Assembly (NCBI GenBank): GCA_964371865.1
Contig: CAYJOR010000049.1
Coordinates: 1 to 19,133 of the forward strand
From: CAYJAZ01 sp964371865
Lineage (GTDB): Bacteria; Desulfobacterota; Desulfovibrionia; Desulfovibrionales; Desulfovibrionaceae
Reading direction: 5' to 3'
DNA: 19,133 bases
Under the pieces are notes generated by a model that did no database searches, had not been told where the DNA came from, and worked only from the letters and a program-made list of their open reading frames with translations. Positions 8,466 through 14,939 of this stretch are shown piece by piece (positions within the stretch are counted from its first letter, which is position 1; each line of letters begins with the position of its first letter). The position numbers and the translations under genes are program-made.

Positions 8466-9265
8466 TATGCCGCCTTATTTGATTTTTCTGCTTTATCTTT
8501 TATATCAGTAATCAAGTCGCCTTTTTTAGAATCATAAATTTTATGGATTTTCTTCTGTGTAAGCTCTGAACTTGGTCCATCAAAAGCAATTTCACCACGG
8601 CTTACACCAATAATTCTTTCTGAATAATTCAAAGCAACATCCACTTGGTGGAGGTTCACAAGACAAGTAATACCCATTTCAACATTGATTTTTTTGATTA
8701 AATCCATAATAACTTTAGCAGAGTTTGGATCTAGCGAAGCAATTGGTTCATCACACATAAGAAGTTTTGGTTTTTGCATGATAGAACGTGCTATGCCAAC
8801 CCTTTGTTTTTGCCCACCGGATAATTCATCGCAACGTTTATAGGCTTGCTCGGAAAGCCCCATAAGATCTAGAATTTCAAAAGCTTCTTCTTTTTCATTT
8901 TCAGTATAATTACCAATAATACCATCAAATAATGATTTTACACCAAGCTTTCCATGCAAAACATTTTCTAACACTGAAAGTCTGTTTACCAGATTGTAAT
9001 GTTGGAAAATCATACCCATTTGTGTTCTTGTTTCTCTCAATTCTTTTTTATTGAGCTTGGTTACATCTTTACCATCAAAAATAATTTCACCTGATGTTGC
9101 TTCAACAAGCCTATTTGTGCAACGAAGCATGGTTGATTTTCCTGCCCCTGATGAACCGATAATTGAAACAAACTCACCTTTATTAAGGGTGAAATTAATG
9201 TCTGATAAAGCTTTTGTTGAATTATTGTAAATTTTATTTACATTTCTAAATTCTAGTAATTTCAT
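8465..9265 (-). CDS. phnC: PhnC, phosphonate ABC transporter ATP-binding protein
   Basis: About 266 residues from the ATG at 9265 (purine-rich AAGAGAA site upstream); a longer start at 9307 would place the N-terminus in the intergenic hairpin and is less likely. All ABC motifs are present: Walker A GSSGAGKS at 37-44, Q-loop IFQHYNLV around Q88, signature LSGGQKQR from 148, Walker B LLMCDEP at 168-174 and H206 in NLHQVDVA. The HQVDVA stretch after Walker B is characteristic of PhnC-type ATPases. It energises import through the two PhnE permeases. Confidence 0.95.
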   Translation of the reverse strand: MKLLEFRNVNKIYNNSTKALSDINFTLNKGEFVSIIGSSGAGKSTMLRCTNRLVEATSGEIIFDGKDVTKLNKKELRETRTQMGMIFQHYNLVNRLSVLENVLHGKLGVKSLFDGIIGNYTENEKEEAFEILDLMGLSEQAYKRCDELSGGQKQRVGIARSIMQKPKLLMCDEPIASLDPNSAKVIMDLIKKINVEMGITCLVNLHQVDVALNYSERIIGVSRGEIAFDGPSSELTQKKIHKIYDSKKGDLITDIKDKAEKSNKAA

Positions 9266-9298
9266 TATTTTTCTCTTGCTAAAGTTATAGATAGAAGT

Positions 9299-9326
9299 AA
9301 ATCTCAATCCTATAGGATTGAGATTT
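9299..9326. repeat. Perfect 12-bp stem-loop between phnD and phnC
   Basis: AAATCTCAATCC, loop TATA, then the exact reverse complement. It lies 17 nt after the phnD stop and before the phnC start. There is no T run on the minus strand side, so it is not a classical full terminator. A stem here is typically an RNA-stabilising or partial-attenuation element that lets the binding protein be made in excess of the membrane subunits; that role is inferred. Confidence 0.75.
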
Positions 9327-9343
9327 ACTATGTTATTATGAGG

Positions 9344-10384
9344 CTAATCTCTCAAAGCATCAAACCAAGCATCTTCAACCGGCACGAATTTATCGTCACC
9401 GCTTTTGTAGAACATACCGATGTTTCCGCTTTCTTCAGTGATAAAAACTTGAGCATTATTAGAAACTTCTTCAGAACCAAAAACTTCTTGAATTGCTTTT
9501 ACTTCTTCTTGTGAAAGGCTGTCAGTGTTATAGCAAAATGGAGCATTAAGAACTGGAATTGCTTTGATAACTGTAAGTTCAACGCCGCCAAATTTATCAA
9601 AAGGAGCCGATGCACCTTCTTTTACTTTATACACTTCACCAGCTTTATTGTGTTCGCCTGAAATAGTGTCAGCATAAGTAACCATGCTGAAATCACCCAC
9701 AGCACCAATTTCTGCTTTTTCTGAGAGAATGTTTACAAATGAACCTTGATGAGATGAACCAAAAATTACGTCTTCAAAAAACATATCATCGCCACCTTCA
9801 ATAAGGGCATCTTCATCAATATTTTTCCATTTATCAGTTTGTGAAAATTGCTTTATAATTTCTTTAGCAGGAACTTTAAAACCTGATGTTGAACTGCTAC
9901 TTACAAATGACATTGTTTTGCCTTCAACATTATCAATAGCGTAAGCATCGCCTTTTTTATATTGGCTTGCATTTTCACTTTTTGTCACGAACAAGGCATA
10001 ATAAAGTGCGTCATCTAAAGTGCCGGAAGCACCGGTGTTCACCATAAGTGGTTTTACTTTATTTGATTTTTTACTTGCTTCAATATATTGTTGTGCGCCA
10101 AGCCAACCAATATCTACAATACCAGTTGCAAGACCTTCAACCGCAATAACATAGTCTGTAGTAAGCTTATGTTCAACTTCTCTACCGGTTGCTTTTGTAA
10201 TATATTTTCCAATTTCTTCACGAGCCGGAGCATAATCAGCTGTTGATTCACCCGGTGACCATGCTAAAACAATTGGTTTGTCATTTTTTTGTGCGAGAGC
10301 ACTGGTAGGAGTGAAGCATCCAAATACCGTTGCAGTTATAAGTAATGATGGAACAATAGTTTTCAATAAATTTTTAATACACAT
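9344..10384 (-). CDS. phnD: PhnD, periplasmic phosphonate-binding protein
   Basis: 346 residues from the ATG at 10384, chosen because a perfect AGGAGG lies 9 nt upstream; an ATG 15 codons further up has no such site. Residues 1-31 form a signal peptide (basic start, hydrophobic core around LLITATVFG, cleavage after TSALA). A cysteine at 23 follows V-F-G and only loosely resembles a lipobox. The mature protein has PhnD features: W-S-P near the start, DIGWLGAQQYIEA, and SSSSTSGFKVPAKEI, the ligand-binding S-T-S-G region. It delivers phosphonate to the PhnE permeases. It is the first gene of the operon, directly downstream of a Pho-box array. Confidence 0.94.
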   Translation of the reverse strand: MCIKNLLKTIVPSLLITATVFGCFTPTSALAQKNDKPIVLAWSPGESTADYAPAREEIGKYITKATGREVEHKLTTDYVIAVEGLATGIVDIGWLGAQQYIEASKKSNKVKPLMVNTGASGTLDDALYYALFVTKSENASQYKKGDAYAIDNVEGKTMSFVSSSSTSGFKVPAKEIIKQFSQTDKWKNIDEDALIEGGDDMFFEDVIFGSSHQGSFVNILSEKAEIGAVGDFSMVTYADTISGEHNKAGEVYKVKEGASAPFDKFGGVELTVIKAIPVLNAPFCYNTDSLSQEEVKAIQEVFGSEEVSNNAQVFITEESGNIGMFYKSGDDKFVPVEDAWFDALRD

Positions 10385-10431
10385 TTTGTAAAGCCTCCTA
10401 AATAACTTGAAAAGATTTTTACTTTTCAACT

Positions 10432-10545
10432 GTTACATAAAAGTTACGCTTATGTATTATTTAAGTGACAAATAAGAGACTATTGTGTTACGAATTATTG
10501 AATTTATTACATTTTTGTGACAAGTCTGAAACGTTTTTGTTACGA
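10432..10545 (-). promoter_or_regulatory. Array of ten Pho-box-like heptamers upstream of phnD
   Basis: Read on the minus strand, heptamers of the form NYGTNAC recur with exact 11-bp phase (7 bases plus 4-base spacer, as in the E. coli Pho box). In plus coordinates they begin at 10432, 10443, 10454, 10465, 10476 and 10487 (array 1) and at 10506, 10517, 10528 and 10539 (array 2). The best pairs are ATGTAAC/GCGTAAC (10432-10449), TTGTCAC/ATGTAAT (10506-10523) and TCGTAAC/ACGTTTC (10528-10545). The heptamers at 10454 and 10476 are poor. A TAAAAA-type -10 candidate at 10416-10421 is about 10 nt from the last box, the usual PhoB-promoter geometry. PhoB control in phosphate starvation is inferred. 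Confidence 0.8.
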
Positions 10546-10556
10546 TTATTAAAATT

Positions 10557-10895
10557 TTAATAAGTAAATCTTCTTCGTAGCCACTCTAAAAAGCTTGATT
10601 TCTCAGAACCAACTTTTGAACCGATACGGATTTTCTTCTCTGGGCCACCCCCTAAGCCATCTAAATTACACAATGTTTTAGAAGATATAAGTCCACCTAA
10701 AATATTTGATGCAGTTTGGCGTGAGAATACAGGCGGTAATTCCTTTTCAAGTTTTTTGAAGAAGTCATCGCTCCCTACTTCTATATATGAAGATTGCTGT
10801 TGAGCTTGAAAGTAATTGTTATTGTGCTGATGTATACCTTGTTGCTGATTTGCCATCATTTGTCCTTCTAGCGCAAAGATATCAAAATAGTTCAT
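10557..10895 (-). CDS. Small HTH (excisionase/AlpA-like) DNA-binding protein with Gln-rich N-terminus
   Basis: 112 residues with a strong GGGAGG ribosome binding site 5 nt before the ATG. Residues 13-36 are rich in Gln and Asn. Residues 53-108 resemble a winged-helix excisionase domain: LPPVFSRQTASNILGG, then TLCNLDGLGGGP, RIGSKV and SFLEWLRRR. The same framework (LP..R..LGG.I..TL.NL..G.P...R...KV...S.L.W) occurs in the 90-residue protein at 14940-15212, so the two are paralogues. Such proteins act in phage and plasmid regulation or excision; the exact role here is unknown. Its stop lies just past the Pho-box array, so its 3' end abuts the phnD regulatory region. Confidence 0.7.
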   Translation of the reverse strand: MNYFDIFALEGQMMANQQQGIHQHNNNYFQAQQQSSYIEVGSDDFFKKLEKELPPVFSRQTASNILGGLISSKTLCNLDGLGGGPEKKIRIGSKVGSEKSSFLEWLRRRFTY

Positions 10896-11063
10896 TTTTC
10901 CTCCCTTTCTACAGGTTTTTTCTATGTCGTCAGTCTTTTCACCTTTTTTAGTAGCAATGCCAAAATTTGAGATGATACCTTCTTTTGTTTGAATTTCATC
11001 TTGAACAATTGCAATAAAAGCATTTTCACTTGAGAATATTTAAATAATTTTGTAAGACTTCAT
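10896..11063 (-). pseudogene. In-frame upstream extension of the HTH gene, interrupted by TAA
   Basis: An ATG at 11063 with an AAAGGAAA site opens a frame that reads MKSYKII, then TAA (11040-11042). It then stays open without a stop into the HTH gene ATG at 10895, in the same frame; the middle part reads like SENAFIAIVQDEIQ and NFGIATKKGEKTDD. It could be a decayed small gene that once ended before or fused to the HTH gene, or chance. No homologue is recognised. Confidence 0.3.
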
Positions 11064-11291
11064 AATTATTTCCTTTTATGTAAATTTTTGAATCTTTATA
11101 CATGAAGAGTGAGGGAGTAAGGACTATAAGGAAGTTTATAGGAAGTTTTGCATAGTATATACTTCAAGTAAAATAATAAATTAGAAAACATAGTAAAACA
11201 CCTCTTTACAAAAGCCTTACAATCATTTACTTTTAGAGAAAATTATTACGCGACCTTGCTATAAATAATCTTATCAACAAGACGAGTTTGC

Positions 11292-11438
11292 TACGATGAA
11301 GCAAAGCTATTACTTGAACATGGTGCTGACCCTAATGCTAAGAACATTTATGGAACTACAGCCATGCTAAATGCAGAGTGCAGACAAGATTACACAATGG
11401 TCCAATATCTTCGTGATTATGGAGCTGAATCTAAATAA
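11292..11438 (+). pseudogene. Ankyrin-repeat protein remnant
   Basis: A plus-strand frame reads YDEAKLLLEHGADPNAKN, then YGTTAML, and ends MVQYLRDYGAESK at the TAA 11436-11438. The L-L-L-E-H-G-A-D-P-N-A-K turn and the repeat of a YGTTAM helix start are diagnostic of ankyrin repeats. Only about one and a half repeats remain. No start codon or ribosome binding site precedes them, and a stop lies at 11262-11264, so this is the 3' tail of a lost gene. It ends 52 nt before the membrane-protein gene. Confidence 0.7.
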
Positions 11439-11490
11439 TAAAATATTCTACTATTCAAACATATTACAATATAAAAACATAGGAAAAACA

Positions 11491-11994
11491 ATGAAACTTT
11501 CAGCAAATGGAATAAAAATCTTGAAGCTCTTGCACTTAGTTTTCGCTTCGTCTTGGTTAGGCGGTGCACTTTCAATTATGATTTTATATTTTACAAAACT
11601 TGGTGTTGAAAATGCTGATATTATTGTAGGTGTAAATACTGCAAGTCGTTGGATTGATAATGGAATTGTTGTTGTGCTTGGTGCATGTGGTTGCTTCTTT
11701 ACAGGGCTTGTTTATAGCTTGTTTACGAATTGGGGATTTTATAAACATAAGTGGATATTGATAAAGTGGATACTTACAATTTCATCTATTGCAATAGGAA
11801 CAACATTCCTTGGACCATGGGAAAACCAAATGCTTGAAATGAGCCGTCAACTTGGCAGTGCTATTTTCAATGATGCCGAGTATATAAAACTTACAAATCT
11901 TCACTTTGGTCTAGGTATATTTCAAGTTTCAACTATTTTATTTATGCTATATCTTTCAGTGTTCAAACCTTTCAAAAAAAGTAAAAATCAATAA
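11491..11994 (+). CDS. Small four-helix integral membrane protein (DUF2269/CopD-like)
   Basis: 167 residues from the ATG at 11491, supported by an AGGAAA site 5 nt upstream; the frame is open further up but overlaps the ankyrin remnant. Four hydrophobic segments are visible at about 11-33, 57-79, 87-108 and 138-158. The first begins LKLLHLVFASSWLGGALS, the histidine-plus-W-x-G-G pattern seen in DUF2269 and CopD-like membrane proteins. A second W-x-x-x-K-W pair (WILIKWILT) starts helix 3. The C-terminus is lysine-rich and probably cytoplasmic. No function can be named. It is the only plus-strand gene of the island and may be resident chromosome. Confidence 0.7.
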   Translation: MKLSANGIKILKLLHLVFASSWLGGALSIMILYFTKLGVENADIIVGVNTASRWIDNGIVVVLGACGCFFTGLVYSLFTNWGFYKHKWILIKWILTISSIAIGTTFLGPWENQMLEMSRQLGSAIFNDAEYIKLTNLHFGLGIFQVSTILFMLYLSVFKPFKKSKNQ

Positions 11995-12275
11995 AATACA
12001 AGTCAAAATGTCAAGCAAGATCTACTCCCCACAAGCTAATATAAAAGGGCATTTCATAAGCAGAAATACCCTGATAAATGGTGTAGTTTTTTGATGTTTT
12101 GAAACATCAGTATCAAGTTTATAAAAGTTTGCTGTTTTATAGATTTTATCAAATTTCTTCTTTCTAATACTTTTTTATTATCTAACACTTTCTAACATAT
12201 TAGAAAGAACTTACATGAAAAATAGTTTTAGATTTCAATATATTGTAAATATTTTATCTAACATTTGCTGATATA
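11995..12275. repeat. Non-coding interval with stacked inverted repeats and TCTAACA repeats
   Basis: No gene is seen. It contains a perfect 8-bp stem at 12092-12109 (TGATGTTT, loop TG, AAACATCA) and a 12-bp inverted repeat TTCTTTCTAATA at 12158-12169 with its complement at 12198-12209. A nested alternative 8-bp hairpin at 12188-12207 has loop CATA. A 14-bp palindrome GCTGATATATCAGC at 12267-12280 overlaps the Gp2 stop codon. TCTAACA occurs at 12181, 12191 and 12256, and TCTAATA at 12163. The pattern fits a replication or termination region beside a Rep-like gene, but this is inference. Confidence 0.55.
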
Positions 12276-12911
12276 TCAGCTACTTCTTTTGGGAGTTCTT
12301 GTACCTTTTACAGTCCATGAACCTTTCGCTTGTTTATCCTTTTCTCTTACTTTAGCAAGATAACTTGCTTGATGTGAACATTGATTTTTCTTTTCTTCAA
12401 AGTCTTCTTTATTACGGTCGATAATGATACCGTTTTCACCTTTTTCATTACAATAATTTACAAGACCTTGATGGTCAGTATGCAGAACCTGTTTCCATTG
12501 TTTTTCAGCTTCTTGAAGTATAGAGTATGCTTTATTCTTAGCATTTGCATTTACCAATAATACCGTATGATAATGAGGGTGTTGATTGTTATGTTCTTCT
12601 TCTACGGTGATAAACCTTGGGTCTACCTTATGACCACCTGCTATGCTTTGTCTTTCAAGTTTACGCTTGAAGTTATAGTGGAAATTCTCAATATCTTTGG
12701 AAGTATGTATAACGCTATCGTCTGAGGGATAGCGTAAATCCATTCGTACTTACATAACTTTAGAATGATGCTCAAGCATATCGTCAAGGTGACTTTGATA
12801 TTTATCAAGCACCTGTATTAAGCATGGCTGTTCTTTATCTTTGTTTGTGTTGATGCTAAGGTTATTGTATGTAGTCTCGGTTGTTGTTTTCTTCTTATTG
12901 ATATTTGACAT
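12276..12911 (-). pseudogene. Inovirus Gp2 / YagK-YfjJ-like replication protein, interrupted by in-frame TAA
   Basis: From the ATG at 12911 (AGGAAGG site 5 nt upstream) the frame gives 53 codons ending LDDMLEHHSKVM, then TAA at 12750-12752, then continues in the same frame VRMDLRYPSDD to a TGA at 12276. The combined length (about 211 residues) matches intact YfjJ/YagK-type proteins (about 208). The second part has the family core: EEHNNQHPHYHTVLLVNA with an H-Y-H pair resembling the HUH motif of rolling-circle Rep proteins, then EAEKQWKQVL, GLVNYCNE and ASYLAKVREKDKQ. Gp2-type proteins act in replication of filamentous phages and related plasmids. A second ATG three codons after the TAA (12743) could reinitiate a 155-residue product. 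Either a nonsense-mutated gene or a recoded/reinitiated one. Confidence 0.78.
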
Positions 12912-12967
12912 GGTACCTTCCTTTAGAAGTAGTTATAGGTGTGGATTATGCTTATGATATATATATT

Positions 12968-13268
12968 TGAGTGTGCTGTGTATCTATGCTATTGATATAT
13001 AAGTTCTATAGGTAATATCTAAATCCTAGATACACAGACTCACGCTGTATAACAAAAGCACTCTCAAAAACATTCGGCTGAGCAATCAGTTTTGCTCATA
13101 TAATAATGGCGGAAAAGTTTCACTCTATATTATCCTCATTCAGTAATAAATGTAATAACCTTTTAGCAAAAGGTAAAAAAATAAAATATAAAAATTTTCA
13201 TATTTCAATACTAACTACGCTACTACAGAGAGGCTGTAGTAGCGTAGTTAGATTAGATGCGTGTGTTT
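12968..13268. repeat. Highly structured non-coding region upstream of Gp2, with a perfect 17-bp stem-loop
   Basis: No gene is seen between the Gp2 start and the next gene. Inverted repeats are: CTGTGTATCTA at 12976-12986 with its complement at 13027-13037, enclosed by an imperfect TTGAGTGTGCT/AGCACTCTCAA pair; TGAGCAA at 13079-13085 with complement 13092-13098 (6-nt loop); ACCTTTT at 13158-13164 with complement 13168-13174; and a perfect 17-bp stem, CTAACTACGCTACTACA at 13211-13227 with complement 13235-13251 and loop GAGAGGC. The last lies 17 nt after the stop of the 278-residue gene and could end its transcript, though no T run follows directly. The cluster resembles a replication origin or packaging signal. 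Confidence 0.65.
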
Positions 13269-14105
13269 TTATTCAAAACTAAATTGACCATAGTTTGGAT
13301 GAAGTACAATTATATTGCTAGCTTTACCATTATCAAGTACATCTACGACACCGTTGCGCTGTAAAAAGAGTATCGCATTATAGAAACGTTCACCGTACAT
13401 ATTTACCCTTTGTTTGAGTATGCGAGAAGTAATATATCCATAAGGTAACGTCTCTGAATCAAGAGGTGTATTTATTTGACATAAGTTTTTGTGGATAGTT
13501 TTGGCATCATTGTAAGCTCGAAGTCCCGTTGGCTCACACGCATAAATGATATGCGCCATAAGTCTCTTACAGATAGCTATTGCCATTTGCATAGTACTTA
13601 CTTTGATGCTATGTTCATGCGGTATCTCATAATGACATGCATGGAAAGCCCATGCTATTTTTATAGCTTGATAAGGTAAGTTCCGTAGAGATTTTTTTGT
13701 TTTATCAGTAAATCCATTACAACAAAGTGAACACAGTTCATAATAAAAATGCTGATTTACTAAAGTATGTGAATAGGAATATAAGTGGAAAAGTGTTTTT
13801 GGTAGTTCTTTCAGACCTTCTTGCATGCGGCCAATGAGTCGCAAGAATTCATCATGGTCTTGGTACTTCAGATATTTTTCACTTTGCTCTCTTTCAAAAT
13901 TTGAGTGTGCTAGTGACCCTACATCATTCAAATCTAAATCACTGTGCATATTTATTTTATCAAGTTGACAATTATTCACTGATTTATTTATATAGGTGCT
14001 ATCTTGCACTTGATGATTCTGTGTCTGTTGAGATACCATCCGCATTGTATCTTTTGCAACCTGATGTACATGAACTGAATAAGCATCCATATCTTGATAT
14101 AGCAT
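13269..14105 (-). CDS. Protein resembling the C-terminal part of DUF3987 primase/helicase-like proteins
   Basis: 278 residues. The first 75 or so are polar and Gln/Asn-rich with no recognised domain. From about 145 the sequence NLPYQAIKIAWAFHACHYE, then MQMAIAICKRLMAHIIYACE, recalls the helical C-terminal region of DUF3987 proteins. It is followed by a winged-helix-like tail, ITSRILKQRVNMYGERFYNA and ILFLQRNGVVDVLDNGKASN. The ATPase core that normally precedes this is absent, so it would be a fragment or a reduced replication factor. No Walker motif is visible. It starts 6 nt after a 20-codon ORF and is probably coupled to it. The family link is tentative. Confidence 0.5.
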   Translation of the reverse strand: MLYQDMDAYSVHVHQVAKDTMRMVSQQTQNHQVQDSTYINKSVNNCQLDKINMHSDLDLNDVGSLAHSNFEREQSEKYLKYQDHDEFLRLIGRMQEGLKELPKTLFHLYSYSHTLVNQHFYYELCSLCCNGFTDKTKKSLRNLPYQAIKIAWAFHACHYEIPHEHSIKVSTMQMAIAICKRLMAHIIYACEPTGLRAYNDAKTIHKNLCQINTPLDSETLPYGYITSRILKQRVNMYGERFYNAILFLQRNGVVDVLDNGKASNIIVLHPNYGQFSFE

Positions 14106-14111
14106 AAAGCC

Positions 14112-14174
14112 TTAGTTCGGCTCGTGACGTATAGGTGGTGGAGGTAATATTTCTTCTTGCTTTGACTTTTCCAT
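14112..14174 (-). CDS. Tiny proline-rich peptide ORF (20 codons)
   Basis: MEKSKQEEILPPPPIRHEPN, preceded by a near-perfect AAGGAG site 8 nt from the ATG, stronger than that of the 278-residue gene it precedes by 6 nt. A 12-bp hairpin sits immediately upstream of the ribosome binding site. It is either a real micro-protein with a PPPP stall-prone motif or a leader peptide controlling the next gene. No homologue is recognised. Confidence 0.45.
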   Translation of the reverse strand: MEKSKQEEILPPPPIRHEPN

Positions 14175-14188
14175 TTGAACTTCTCCTT

Positions 14189-14216
14189 CTGCGTTCGTGC
14201 AAGGGCACGAGCGCAG
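14189..14216. promoter_or_regulatory. GC-rich 12-bp hairpin next to the ribosome binding site of the tiny ORF
   Basis: CTGCGTTCGTGC, loop AAGG, GCACGAGCGCAG: twelve pairs with one G-T wobble, much more GC-rich than the surroundings. On the minus strand it ends one base before AAGGAG, so it could control translation. On the plus strand it is followed by a T-rich stretch and could end a plus transcript, although no plus gene lies upstream. A filamentous-phage packaging or origin hairpin is another option. Confidence 0.6.
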
Positions 14217-14270
14217 TTTATATGTTTTTATTTTTTACTTTGAAATACTACGTAGACTGCTATTTAAACA

Positions 14271-14831
14271 CTATTGAAATGGTCTCAATGTTACAGAGCC
14301 GTCATCGTTGATGTCAACGCGTACATATTCGCATTTATCAAAACCACTGCGACAAATCTCTTTGAGCTTATGTCCTGTAGCCATAACAATAAACTTGGAT
14401 TCAGATATATCGCGACCTTCAGGACTCAGTAAAAGTTCACTCATAATTTCGCGTACCTTTTTTACTGTTATACCCTTTTGTAAGGCTATTGCGAGAGGAG
14501 GAATTCCACTAGTGAGTGAGAAATAAACTTCCATTTTCAAGTCTTCCTCTTGCTTCTTGGTCAACCTTTTGCCTTTTGCTTTGCTGGCTGACTTGCTTTT
14601 GCAGTGCTCATCGCCAGCCTGCAAGGATGTGCATGCGCCAGAAGAAGCAGGCGGTGTGCTTAGGATCTCAATCTCGCGAGGGCAGTTCATTACTTGCTGT
14701 TCCCTTTGCATAGAAGTTAGGGAAGGCGATGTTTGTTCTTCTGTCGGAGTAGAAGAGTTTTGGTTGTCTTTTGTTGTAGATAATGTTATACTGGCTTGAG
14801 CTGTCTCAGCTACTTTGGAAAGTGTGTTCAT
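14271..14831 (-). CDS. Unknown Ser/Thr-rich protein with possible C-terminal helix-turn-helix
   Basis: 186 residues from the ATG at 14831, which has GGAG 6 nt upstream. An alternative ATG at 14930 (AGGTG overlapping the previous gene's stop) would add 33 residues, and both starts are plausible. The first half is low-complexity, rich in Ser, Thr, Gln and Pro, with a basic stretch KSKSASKAKGKRLTKKQEED. The second half is ordered: IPPLAIALQKGITVKKVREI looks like a helix-turn-helix, followed by VMATGHKLKEICRSGFDKCE and a beta-rich tail, VRVDINDDGSVTLRPFQ. It may be a DNA-binding regulator of the element. Function unknown. Confidence 0.6.
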   Translation of the reverse strand: MNTLSKVAETAQASITLSTTKDNQNSSTPTEEQTSPSLTSMQREQQVMNCPREIEILSTPPASSGACTSLQAGDEHCKSKSASKAKGKRLTKKQEEDLKMEVYFSLTSGIPPLAIALQKGITVKKVREIMSELLLSPEGRDISESKFIVMATGHKLKEICRSGFDKCEYVRVDINDDGSVTLRPFQ

Positions 14832-14939
14832 AATAAACTCCGTTTTAGTTTGTTGATAAAAATGCTTGCCATCTGAAAAAGGAGTACCTATCGGTGTGGG
14901 TGGTGCTCGTGATTCAAAAGTTAGAAACATGAGTTTCAC

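Noticed and set aside
10409..10427. Small inverted repeat GAAAAG...CTTTTC in the phnD leader
   Set aside because: Six base pairs in A/T-rich sequence is weak; it probably just overlaps the -10 region.
10432..10545. CRISPR-like or iteron array before phnD
   Set aside because: The units are only 7 bp with 4-bp AT spacers and match Pho-box geometry and position upstream of a phosphonate operon, so a regulatory reading explains them better.
12276..12911. General reassignment of TAA to a sense codon
   Set aside because: Core genes in the same window (phnJ, phnE, the membrane protein) end in TAA at family-typical lengths, so TAA is an ordinary stop in this genome.
14557..14799. Plus-strand open frames opposite the Ser/Thr-rich gene
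   Set aside because: Several overlapping plus frames here are antisense to a low-complexity gene; they lack ribosome binding sites and recognisable domains.
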